Assembly (NCBI GenBank): GCA_025370055.1
Contig: CP073041.1
Span: 3,534,001 to 3,598,000, forward strand
DNA length: 64,000 bases
Direction: 5' to 3'
Origin: Woronichinia naegeliana WA131
GTDB taxonomy: Bacteria > Cyanobacteriota > Cyanobacteriia > Cyanobacteriales > Microcystaceae
The first letter of the stretch is position 1, and each line of letters starts with the position of its first letter. This document shows, in pieces, positions 34,447 to 43,149 of this stretch. The notes beneath the pieces were generated by a model that saw only the letters and a list, made by a program, of their open reading frames with translations, was not told the origin of the DNA and did no database searches. The translations under genes were made by a program, and so were the position numbers.

Positions 34447-35988
34447 ATGCCATCGCCACCGAATACTTTCCAGTCAACTAAACCCAAAATTTCCATTCCT
34501 CTTTGGTACGAACGAGGGTTTTCCTTATTAGTGCTACTTAACTTTGGACTTATTCTCTTCGATATGAGTTATATTCCTTTTCGGGATTTTTGGCTACAGG
34601 GAAGGGTTCAAATTTCTGCCAAGATTGGCCCCTTTGAACAGAATTTTCCGCCAACACCGCTCAGAATTTTACCGATTTCTGTCACGCCAGGCTATGACTG
34701 GGTTAAGGGCATTGAACCCTATCGCAGTACCGAAGAATATTTAGAACTGGTCGATCAGCTGACGAATAAAATTGATCAAAAAGCGTTAGAAACTCCTGAC
34801 CTCAAAGCTCTCGCCCCAGCCTCAAGCCAAGGTAAGAGTATCGATGAAATTTTAAAGGAATTACAGGCCCAAAGCAAGGAAATGATTCAAACCAATCCCT
34901 TCCAAGTTGCTAATAAAACAGGAGCCTTAGAACGAATTAAAAATAAAATGCGAAAGCGAGTTTTTGGGACAACCAAAGCTTCTGCTACTCAAGCTTTTCA
35001 AGAATTTTGGACAAGGGAATATCTACTTAAAAATGGTTCTACCCAGGAACTTACCTTTTTTAATGAACAGATTCGCCCCTTAATCGAAACTAATTATTTT
35101 CGGGCGATCGCTGAAAATGGTCAACCCATTGATAACTTTCCTTTGCTGGATTTTCCCTTTTTTCTAATCTTCTTAAGCGACTTTTTAGTACGCACTAAAT
35201 TAATTAGTAGCCAGCAGAAAGGCGTGAGTTGGTTTGATGCCATGCTTTGGCGTTGGTATGATGCTTTTCTTTTAATTCCCGTTTTTCGTTGGCTGAGAAT
35301 TATTCCTTTACTGATTCATTTGGATCAAGCTCGTTTGATTAGCCTCAAAAAAATTAAAAATCAAGCGGTTCAAGGTTTTGTGGCTATTATTGCTGAAGAA
35401 ATGATTGAGATTGCGGTGATTCGTCTCGTTGATCAAGCGGAATCTGTAATTCGACAAGGCAAATTAAGAGATTTATTGAACTATCAAGGTAAACAGTCCT
35501 ACATCGATATTAATAATCAAAATGAAATTGTTGAGATTACCCGTATTGTTTCCCAGGTCATTATTGAGAGAGTTTTACCAAAAATCGAACCAGAGGTTGA
35601 AAAATTTGTGATTTATAACCTGGAGCAAATCCTCAATCAATCTGTTGCCTATCAACAATTACAGACTGTTCCTGGTGTTAAAGCAATCCAAATCCAATTG
35701 ACAGAACAATTGGTAAGCCAAACTTATCAAAAAATCCAAGAAATTTTAGCAATGCTCCTTCAACAAGACCCCACTTTTGATGAATTATTGGAGAAACTAG
35801 TGGTTAGTTTAATGAAAGTTACCAATCAGGAAATAAGAAGTCAAAATCATTTAGAGAAGATTGAATATCTACTGATTGATCTCTTAGAAGAAATTAAGAT
35901 TAACTATCTTAAACAGTTATCCCAAGCTGACATTGATCATATTCTTGAGCAAAGTAGAATTCTTCGTCAAGGGATTGTTTCTAGATAA
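34447..35988 (+). CDS. Large membrane-associated protein of unknown function
   Basis: 513 residues. An N-terminal membrane helix at about 27-45 (FSLLVLLNFGLILFDMSYI) precedes a soluble part rich in Gln/Lys. A second hydrophobic segment lies near 228-245 (PLLDFPFFLIFLSDFLV), with possible re-entrant helices near 265-290 (DAFLLIPVFRWLRIIPLLI). The C-terminal 200 residues are amphipathic helices (ITRIVSQVIIERVLPKIEPEVEKFV). I recognise no named family, though the style is that of conserved cyanobacterial membrane proteins. Intact start and stop. Confidence 0.7.
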   Translation: MPSPPNTFQSTKPKISIPLWYERGFSLLVLLNFGLILFDMSYIPFRDFWLQGRVQISAKIGPFEQNFPPTPLRILPISVTPGYDWVKGIEPYRSTEEYLELVDQLTNKIDQKALETPDLKALAPASSQGKSIDEILKELQAQSKEMIQTNPFQVANKTGALERIKNKMRKRVFGTTKASATQAFQEFWTREYLLKNGSTQELTFFNEQIRPLIETNYFRAIAENGQPIDNFPLLDFPFFLIFLSDFLVRTKLISSQQKGVSWFDAMLWRWYDAFLLIPVFRWLRIIPLLIHLDQARLISLKKIKNQAVQGFVAIIAEEMIEIAVIRLVDQAESVIRQGKLRDLLNYQGKQSYIDINNQNEIVEITRIVSQVIIERVLPKIEPEVEKFVIYNLEQILNQSVAYQQLQTVPGVKAIQIQLTEQLVSQTYQKIQEILAMLLQQDPTFDELLEKLVVSLMKVTNQEIRSQNHLEKIEYLLIDLLEEIKINYLKQLSQADIDHILEQSRILRQGIVSR

Positions 35989-36178
35989 TTCACAACCTGA
36001 ACAAATTTCGCTAATCCCAGTCGTTTTAATTCGGCTCTAAGAATAGATTTAAGCATAGGTGAAATCATCACTTTGATGGCTAGGAAAGCGAATACAAATA
36101 GCCTGCCGGACATCTAAAAAGAGAAGCCCCTATACTTCTAGAAAATTCTCCTTCGTTTTTCACAATTGGTCAGGAAAC

Positions 36179-36904
36179 TTAGGCTTCAGATTCAGCTTTT
36201 TTCGCTTTTTTACGGCTAAATTTCCGTTCCATTTTGGCTCCAAATCCCAAGGCAGCGATCGATCCAATGATTGTTAGTGGTTCAGGGACGGCCTCATAGG
36301 TTCCCGAAATGGCTGCAACACGAAGACCTACAGGACTAGAGGGAAAAATGTTGGAGTTATTTACCACAAAACTAAGAGTATTGTTTCCGAACTGAAAATA
36401 ATGATTAATGCTAAAACTATAGGTCTGTTTAAAGCTATTGCCATTAGCCTTAACATTGCCTGTATCAAAGCCATTTAAGAAAATTCGTGCAGTGTTATCT
36501 GCTGTCCATTGACCAAGAATTTGAGCCGTGGAAAGAATCGCCTCGTTCGGTAAATTGAAAGTTGTTTGGAAAGTATAATCCCCGGCAGGAGAGGAATTAC
36601 TGTTGCTTCCAATCCAGTTTGACGTACTACTGTTCGCTAACCAGGGCCCACCATTATTGAGGGGAAATGTACCAGAGGGGACAGTAGAATTGGTGACAAC
36701 ACCGCCACTGGGCTGACTGACAAGGGTATAGTGAGGATCAGTGGTGTTCCCAGGCAGAGCTTGACCATTATTATCAACGCCTGTGTTATACAGACTTTGG
36801 ATATTCATGGTAACGGCCTGGGCTTTGGTTACGGATAATGTTGCACCTACCACCGCGATCGCAGAAACCGCTAACAAGGGAGAGAACTGATGCAGCATGG
36901 GCAA
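36179..36904 (-). CDS. PEP-CTERM sorting-domain protein, exported
   Basis: 241 residues. The signal peptide (LLAVSAIAVVGATLSVTKAQA) ends near residue 30. The middle is Asn/Ser/Gly-rich with a jelly-roll-like pattern (ARIFLNGFDTGNVKANGNSF). The C-terminus has VPEPLTIIGSIAALGFGAKMERKF plus a basic tail, the PEP-CTERM signal recognised by exosortase. It is therefore expected to be processed and displayed or secreted. No exosortase is nearby. The usual Gly/Ala-rich helix is short but recognisable. Confidence 0.85.
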   Translation of the reverse strand: MPMLHQFSPLLAVSAIAVVGATLSVTKAQAVTMNIQSLYNTGVDNNGQALPGNTTDPHYTLVSQPSGGVVTNSTVPSGTFPLNNGGPWLANSSTSNWIGSNSNSSPAGDYTFQTTFNLPNEAILSTAQILGQWTADNTARIFLNGFDTGNVKANGNSFKQTYSFSINHYFQFGNNTLSFVVNNSNIFPSSPVGLRVAAISGTYEAVPEPLTIIGSIAALGFGAKMERKFSRKKAKKAESEA

Positions 36905-37114
36905 AAGAGACTCATAAAAAGGCGTTTATAATTAACGTTAACAGAAATATTGTCAAAATGTAACGTTCGCGAAGAGAGATTTTAAAAATTATTCCCAGTG
37001 ATTGTAGGGAAGGGAAACCACTAAGGTCACAGATTAATAACAGATTAAACGAACAACACCATTTTGTATTTTAGATAACTTTAGTTTCCCTTCATTGACT
37101 TAAATCAGAAGTGT

Positions 37115-37846
37115 TTATTCTGAAGCATTAGGCTTGTTTAACTGTATTTTCGCAACAATGGCAAACTGTTGATAACGCATATCCCCCAAATGGCCTCGAA
37201 ACAATTTATCAAGCCAGGGAAATAACAGTAAAAACATTTGACGACGGCGTGGGGCGACAGCTAATGGGTAATTTTGCTCGCAGGGATGAATTCCTTCAAT
37301 ATTTTGAATTTCATAACCTAATTGTTGAAATAGCTTAATCATACTTTTACGGGTAAAAAAACGTAAGTGAGTACGATCTAAAATCCCTAAATCCTTATAT
37401 TGCCAATCAGCTTCAATTAATAATTCCCAAAGATTATTAAAATAGCGCACATTCGGAATTGAGGCGACAATCACGCCTGAACCTGTCAGCAATTTTCTTG
37501 CCAATATCAAGGCTCTTTCTGGCTCAACGAGATGTTCCAAAACATCATTAAAAATAATACAATCAAAATAGTGCTGGGGTAAGTCTAAATCGTCCTCAAA
37601 ATTATCACAAATGACTCTATCTAAACATTGAGAAGCCTGCATTGCAGCTTGGGAATTTAATTCAATCCCCCAAATTTCTGCCTCATAATGTTTTTTAATT
37701 AAGCGACCAAAGTTGCCTTGGCCACAACCTACTTCTAAAATAATTTTGGCTGTTGATGGAATGTAGGTTAACATTTCAGGGCGATCAGATTGAAAATAAG
37801 CCTTGCCTTGTTTTTGGTAAAAATTTGAGAAAGTAGGATTATTCAT
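37115..37846 (-). CDS. SAM-dependent methyltransferase (class I)
   Basis: 243 residues. Motif I is ILEVGCGQGNFGRLIKK near residue 33; the acidic loop after beta-2 is IWGIELNSQAAMQA; post-I is FDCIIFNDVLEHLVEPERAL. This is the Methyltransf_23/UbiG-like fold often linked to glycan or lipid modification. The C-terminus has a hydrophobic patch (RRRQMFLLLFPWLDKLF). It sits about 60 bases downstream of the next gene on the same strand, so the two may be co-transcribed. Confidence 0.85.
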   Translation of the reverse strand: MNNPTFSNFYQKQGKAYFQSDRPEMLTYIPSTAKIILEVGCGQGNFGRLIKKHYEAEIWGIELNSQAAMQASQCLDRVICDNFEDDLDLPQHYFDCIIFNDVLEHLVEPERALILARKLLTGSGVIVASIPNVRYFNNLWELLIEADWQYKDLGILDRTHLRFFTRKSMIKLFQQLGYEIQNIEGIHPCEQNYPLAVAPRRRQMFLLLFPWLDKLFRGHLGDMRYQQFAIVAKIQLNKPNASE

Positions 37847-37907
37847 AGCTTAAAGTATTGGCAATTTTAGTCTAAGTTAACTGTAAAAAACGGAGATGCT
37901 AGACAGA

Positions 37908-39626
37908 TTAAAGTTGGGAAAAATCAATGAATCGAATTAAGTGTTTAAGAAAATATTTGAGATTATTTTTACAGTCAATCAAGAACCAACGAGGATTTTT
38001 TCTATATTTAGTAATAATTAGTATTATTCTATTAAATAACTTTTTTTTCCTATGAATTTCTAAAATTACCTCTAAAAGGTATTGTTGCAAAACTTGCCAG
38101 TCCACTTGATAATTATCTAAATTATTACGAGGATCAGAAATATTAAGTTGAACATCTTGAACAAAACGAGGATGTATATAAACAGGTTTAATCCCTTTTT
38201 CTCTAGCATTTTCGATGTAGTGATGACTACTATTCAATACTTTTGTGTTAGAATGAACGATACCAGGTTTGTTAGCCAACCAACCCACTTTATGTTGGAT
38301 CGTTCCATGATGAGCTAGGTAAAAATCAATAGAATTAGCCCAGATTATAGATTCATATAGTGAACAGCCAACGGTATTATAAATAGCAACATCTGACTGC
38401 GATCTTTGATGAATCTTTTTAACAATATCATTTTGTTTTTCGATTGTTTTTAATTCATTGATTTTTCCAGAAAAGAGAGTATCCTCTTGATAAGAAAAAC
38501 CGTCAAAAACAACTCCTAAGTTAGGAAATTTTTCTGCTAAAGCGTTAATCAGATTTGCAAAACCATTTTCCTGATCTGTCCAAGTCCTATTGTCAACACG
38601 AATACTGATCCAAAGTAAAGGATAATGAAACTTCTTAATTGTCTGAATCTGGTTAGGTAAATTAGAACAATTATCTGATTCAATAGCGAGTTGATAAATT
38701 CTCTGAGCTAAGGCATTAGAAATGTAACAGTCTCCTACATGTAAACAAAAGTGATTATTCTTAAGTGTTTCTCTAAAAATTTGAATATAAGCTTCTTCTT
38801 TATTTACTTTTGTATGATTAATGATAGCTATTTTCTTGATTTTTTGAGGACTAATTTGTGGAAAAATATTCTCGATTTTACCTAACGTCTCTCGCAAAAT
38901 CCAAAAAGTGTCTATTTGGTTCAATAAATGAGCTTTTTCGAGACGATACAGACCTGATAATTCATTAAAAATATGGTGAGCAAAATTATCATGGCCTAGG
39001 CAAACAGCTAATTTTTTGGGATTGCGATTATTTAAGTAAAAGATGACCTCATGATAGTGAGTAACCATGAGAGCTTGAAATGTGGGAATCACTGATGGCA
39101 GAACTCCCCACTGGGGGTCATCAGCTTTAATTAATAAATTAAAATCAGGAAAATATAAAGCTCCTTTTTTAAATCCAGTGTTAATATGGGTGGTTAATAA
39201 ATAAAAAGGATTCTTGCTTTCAAACCGATAGAAAATAATATCAGGAGTAACCCAGAGAGATTGCTCAGTAGCTAATTTTCTTTGGGTAAAAGGACACAGT
39301 AGATAAATGAGTTTCTCTCGGACTGCAATCAATTGAAAGCGTCTAGGATCTAAATTTATTTTATCCTGATCACCTTTAATCGCTTTATTAAAATTTTTAT
39401 AAAGGGTATTAATATAAATTTGCTTCTCTTTAAGAAAGTTTTTTTCAGTTTCACTAATTTTAATAAGACTGATAGTTGTCAAATTTTGATGCTGGGAAAA
39501 GTAGCTTTTAATCGCATGATAATCCAAGCTTTCTGTTTTTATTTCTTCCAACAAACAATTCCAAGACTCTTCATTGCCTTGCAATTGTCTCCAGATCTTT
39601 TCATAAACTAGATCGTTCATCTTCAA
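37908..39626 (-). CDS. Large unknown protein, possibly glycan-related
   Basis: 572 residues, low GC, rich in Asn, Ile and Lys compared with its neighbours. Notable stretches: KLAVCLGHDNFAHHIFNELSGLYRLEKAHL near residue 205, LHVGDCYISNALAQRIYQLA near 292, and WANSIDFYLAHHGTIQHKVGWLANKPGIVH near 430. The last two resemble polypeptides that recognise or transfer sugars (GT61-like feel), but I cannot name a family. Composition suggests horizontal acquisition together with the downstream methyltransferase. Confidence 0.6.
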   Translation of the reverse strand: MKMNDLVYEKIWRQLQGNEESWNCLLEEIKTESLDYHAIKSYFSQHQNLTTISLIKISETEKNFLKEKQIYINTLYKNFNKAIKGDQDKINLDPRRFQLIAVREKLIYLLCPFTQRKLATEQSLWVTPDIIFYRFESKNPFYLLTTHINTGFKKGALYFPDFNLLIKADDPQWGVLPSVIPTFQALMVTHYHEVIFYLNNRNPKKLAVCLGHDNFAHHIFNELSGLYRLEKAHLLNQIDTFWILRETLGKIENIFPQISPQKIKKIAIINHTKVNKEEAYIQIFRETLKNNHFCLHVGDCYISNALAQRIYQLAIESDNCSNLPNQIQTIKKFHYPLLWISIRVDNRTWTDQENGFANLINALAEKFPNLGVVFDGFSYQEDTLFSGKINELKTIEKQNDIVKKIHQRSQSDVAIYNTVGCSLYESIIWANSIDFYLAHHGTIQHKVGWLANKPGIVHSNTKVLNSSHHYIENAREKGIKPVYIHPRFVQDVQLNISDPRNNLDNYQVDWQVLQQYLLEVILEIHRKKKLFNRIILIITKYRKNPRWFLIDCKNNLKYFLKHLIRFIDFSQL

Positions 39627-40082
39627 AATTTTAATTCGTTGATTTTGACAGGCAAAAATTGGAAGCGTCCAATCATTTACAGAATTTACAGAGTAAATAG
39701 AGTTCTAGGGTTTGCTCTAGAACTATTTTGGGAGGCACTGGTTCAGCCTAGTTGTTAAATAGCCTGAAAGTCTTGCCCTGTAAGGATTTTAGTGATTCAG
39801 GGCAAAAATCGTTGTATCCCTTGCTGCACAGGGGTTTGATGCAATTCCAATAATCAGACTGAACCATTGCCATTTTGGGAAGAAGGAACGCTAATTCAAA
39901 TAAGATGTATATCTCTTTTGTGCCACTGAAGGATATTTTGACGAAATCACAACGTTTCAGCCAACGAGAGATCAAAATTTTAACCCAGTTTGACAGAAGA
40001 GAAAGATAGCGTTTTTCATTTTGGTGAGGTATCAATGAGCCTTGCTACAAAGGCATTTAGCCCCTTGTCTGTACCTCATTTG
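39627..40082. other. Intergenic region with small unsupported frames
   Basis: Contains a palindromic stretch (CCTGAAAGTCTTGCCCTGTAAGGATTTTAG, written here in two parts: CCTGAAAGTC and CCCTGTAAGGATTTTAG) near 39760-39795. A 95-codon minus-strand frame (39748-40035) has no homology I recognise. The target duplication of the following MITE begins at 40073. Confidence 0.4.
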
Positions 40083-40216
40083 CAGGGCAGACGCATCTTA
40101 TTTTTGGAATACCTACTGGGCAAGAGTTCTAGCCATCGAATACCGAATACTAAAAAACATGAATCTGTAAAACGCTTACCAGAAAAGGCTTTCATGATTT
40201 TCTTGCGTTTGCGCTG
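40083..40216. repeat. ISAs1-type MITE, copy 2 (134 bp) with 10-bp duplication
   Basis: Begins CAGGGCAGACGCATCTTATTTTTG and ends TTGCGTTTGCGCTG (imperfect inverted repeats), flanked by a perfect 10-bp duplication ACCTCATTTG (40073-40082 and 40217-40226). Its first part matches the MITE at 8063 (CATCTTATTTTTG). Non-coding. The duplication length fits ISAs1-type transposition. Confidence 0.93.
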
Positions 40217-40227
40217 ACCTCATTTGA

Positions 40228-40473
40228 ATGAAAATTGCTATAATATTAATATCGTGCTACAGCTTATCTTATATAGGGTTTTATTGTCAAGGCTTTTTCT
40301 TGGGCGATTATTTAATTAAATTTAAAACCTTTTCTCTTGCTTCCAATTTGGCTATTTTGTTCTTCAGTATTTGTTATGCCAAATATGAGGTTATCTACTC
40401 CAGAACCCATGCCAAGAAAGGGTTTCCTTGTCTTTATACTCAATTCATGCCAAATCAACTGACAGTTTTCTAA
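40228..40473 (+). CDS. Doubtful small membrane protein
   Basis: 81 codons, with hydrophobic stretches IAIILISCYSLSYIGFYC and LASNLAILFFSICYA. It starts just after the MITE duplication and its last codons run into the IS4 element at 40470. It has no clear ribosome binding site and no family. It may be a remnant cut by the IS. Confidence 0.25.
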   Translation: MKIAIILISCYSLSYIGFYCQGFFLGDYLIKFKTFSLASNLAILFFSICYAKYEVIYSRTHAKKGFPCLYTQFMPNQLTVF

Positions 40474-41595
40474 GTACAGGACAAAAAATGTAGGGAGTCG
40501 AGAAAAAGAGAAAAATTGGGTAGAGAAGGATTAAGAACAAGATGACGAAGATGGTCAAAACCAAGACGAAAAAGACTCTGCGCTAGGCGACCATGTTTCT
40601 TGAGGGGAATGGGATGAAGATGATGAATTGCTAGACCAGTTTTGAGAGACCAAGCCAAAGCTAAAGTCAGTAAAGCCAAAAGCTTACGAAGACGCTTGGG
40701 GTCAGTAAAGTGAGTAGATTCCAAGCAAAAGCCACGAGTCTTAAAGATGCCAAAAAGGGTTTCAATGCCCCAACGCAGGGCATAATCGTGAATAAGACCT
40801 TGGGAATCGGGATGTCCAATGACGATGAGTAGAGAATTATCAGGCAAGCGAAGAGCCTCTACAGAAACAGGATATCCCCAAACCCGACAACTCCCTTGAA
40901 GACGTTGAGATTCACTCTTTTGCAAGATGGGCAAAAATGACTTTGGCGGCCAAAAGCTTGCCATTGTGCTCAATCTTGTCCGTAGCCCGAATTCTCAGAC
41001 AGAAAGCCAGTAGCGGTTCGAGCAGAAGATAGCGAAGCCAAGCCTGACCAATAAACTCACGGTCGCCACATAAACAACGAATCAGGGCGGTGGGAAAAAT
41101 CTTGAGCATCTCCTCGATAAAACGCATTCGTTCATCACTGTTAGAATTGCCCTTTTTCTTGCTAAGCATCCACCACAAGATGGGAATGGCTACTCCTTCA
41201 TGGACAATGCCGACAGTGAGGATATTATAACCATGACTGCCAAACTCCCAGGTTGTGCGGTCAATACTTAATACCCAAGGTTGAGGGATATCCAGCCAAC
41301 TGACTACAATACGGGCAATGTGATGGTAATCCAGCTCAAATCCTGAGAAAAAGCGTTGTAAGCGTTTGTAATGAGAATCCACCAATGCCCGACCTTCAAA
41401 ACCCAGAGCCAATTCTTTAAGGTTAACCGTTTTCACTTTGAGGAGGGCGAGTAAGAACAAGGCTAGGAAGGAGAGTCTGGCACCATGCCATCCCAAATGG
41501 GGTTTTAGGGCTTGTTTCAATGCGTTATATTGGTTCATGGGTTTTCTTACATTACGTTCATCTTCCATGAAACCCCTTTCTCGTATACTTTTCAA
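40470..41595 (-). pseudogene. IS4-family transposase, broken copy
   Basis: Identical to copy A except for two or three point differences and a short tract near 40913-40922. There copy A reads HLTIGESQ and this copy reads HLAKE followed by a stop. The block of about nine changed bases adds one base, so the C-terminal 160 residues are in another frame. All catalytic motifs are still encoded, but in two frames. Confidence 0.92.
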
Positions 41596-41615
41596 GCCTT
41601 TTGTCCTGTACTTAG
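40470..41615 (-). mobile_element. IS4-family element copy B, 1146 bp
   Basis: Same terminal repeats as copy A (CTAAGTACAGGACAAAA) with a perfect 9-bp duplication GACAGTTTT at 40461-40469 and 41616-41624. One base longer than copy A because of a local change near 40913. Confidence 0.95.
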
Positions 41616-41627
41616 GACAGTTTTAAC

Positions 41628-41655
41628 TAAAAGCCTTATACAGCAAGGGTTTTAA
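41628..41655. repeat. Short palindromic repeat (REP-like)
   Basis: AAAAGCCTTATACAGC followed by AAGGGTTTTAAG forms an imperfect hairpin. Related copies: 44877-44901, 46039-46065, 46163-46190. It lies between the IS4 element and ldhA. Confidence 0.5.
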
Positions 41656-41731
41656 GAGTTGATAAGATGACTTAGCATAGTAACTACCGATGAACCTGTT
41701 TGCTAACTTAACTTAATTGGATATTTTGAGA

Positions 41732-42748
41732 ATGAAAGTTGCATTTTTCAGTAGCAAATCCTATGATCGTCAATTCTTTGACATGGCCAATATAGAATAT
41801 CATCAGGAATTAACTTTTTTTGAAGTTCAACTCAATCCTGATACCGCTATTTTAGCGAGAGGATTTCCCATTGTCTGTCTGTTTGTTAATGATTTAGCCA
41901 ATGCTGAAACCTTGGAAATTCTAGCGGCTAATGGCACTTGCTTGTTAGCTCTGCGATCAGCAGGTTTTAATCAGGTTGATCTCAAAAAAGCAGCAGACTT
42001 GGGAATAAAAATAGTACGAGTCCCTGCCTATTCTCCCTATTCCGTAGCTGAACACGCCGTTGCTTTAATTTTAACCCTCAATCGTAAACTTTACCGAGCC
42101 TACAATCGAGTTCGAGATGATAATTTCTCCCTTGATGGTTTGCTGGGATTTGATCTTTATGGTTGTACCGTAGGAGTTATTGGCACTGGCAAAATTGGCA
42201 TGGTTTTTGCTCAGATTATGCAGGGTTTTGGTTCTCAACTATTGGGTTATGATGCCTACCCAAATAGTCAATTTGAGACGATTCCCAACGCTCGTTATGT
42301 TTCGTTATCAGAACTTTTAAGCCGTTCAGATATTATTTCTCTCCATTGTCCTTTATTACCTGAAACCCATTATTTAATCAATGCTAAAACCATTGAGCAA
42401 ATGAAGCCAGGTGTAATGTTAATTAATACCAGTCGTGGTCATTTAATTGATACTCAAGCTGCCATTGAGGGAATCAAATCAAGTCAAATTGGTTATCTAG
42501 GAATTGATGTTTATGAACAAGAAGATGGGCTTTTCTTTGAGGATCATTCTGACAATATTATTCAAGATGATACCTTTCAATTGTTACAATCCTTTTCTAA
42601 TGTGGTGATTACGGCCCATCAAGGGTTTTTCACTCGCAATGCCCTCACTGCGATCGCGGATACCACGTTGGCGAATATCGCTGAATTTGCACAGGGAAAA
42701 CCCTTAACCCATGAGGTTATTTATCATCACACTATTCCTGTCACTTAA
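41732..42748 (+). CDS. ldhA: D-lactate dehydrogenase (2-hydroxyacid dehydrogenase)
   Basis: Reduces pyruvate to D-lactate with NADH. The likely start is the ATG at 41732 (MKVAFFSSKSYDR), giving 338 residues; an ATT/ATG-less extension to 41717 is less typical. The NAD-binding motif GVIGTGKIG lies near residue 150. Substrate Arg is in TSRGHLIDT, Glu in VYEQEDGLFFED and catalytic His in TAHQGFFT. The blocks FQLLQSFSNVVITAHQ and the overall length fit the LdhA branch. It may serve dark fermentation. Upstream lies an IS4 element. Confidence 0.93.
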   Translation: MKVAFFSSKSYDRQFFDMANIEYHQELTFFEVQLNPDTAILARGFPIVCLFVNDLANAETLEILAANGTCLLALRSAGFNQVDLKKAADLGIKIVRVPAYSPYSVAEHAVALILTLNRKLYRAYNRVRDDNFSLDGLLGFDLYGCTVGVIGTGKIGMVFAQIMQGFGSQLLGYDAYPNSQFETIPNARYVSLSELLSRSDIISLHCPLLPETHYLINAKTIEQMKPGVMLINTSRGHLIDTQAAIEGIKSSQIGYLGIDVYEQEDGLFFEDHSDNIIQDDTFQLLQSFSNVVITAHQGFFTRNALTAIADTTLANIAEFAQGKPLTHEVIYHHTIPVT

Positions 42749-43149
42749 TAGTAAGTTTAAATGGTGATCGCTGTTCTGTTTTATCGGAGGCGATCGCCTG
42801 CTACTCAACACTGTAATATCCCAATATTGTCCGCTCCAATGATGGGTTATATACTAATCATATCTTGCTTATCGCTTACCTATTAAACCACCTGCCATAT
42901 TACAACCCACATTCAGCAGATATTTTGTACTTAAAGGAATTTCCCAGCAGGTTTTTAGAGTAAAAAAATAACTCAGCTAATTGCAGTCTAACTCATGCCA
43001 GATAGGAAGTTCAGCCTTTTTTCCCAGAAAACCAAGTTATGTACTGAGCCGCAGAAGATTAAAGAATATAGAACTGATAAACGAGGTGTTTTGTCATTTT
43101 TTACGAATTGGAATTAAAAATAAGTTAAATTCATTATCTTATGTACTTA

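Noticed and set aside
39748-40035. 95-codon minus-strand frame
   Set aside because: No family, contains a palindromic repeat, no convincing ribosome binding site.
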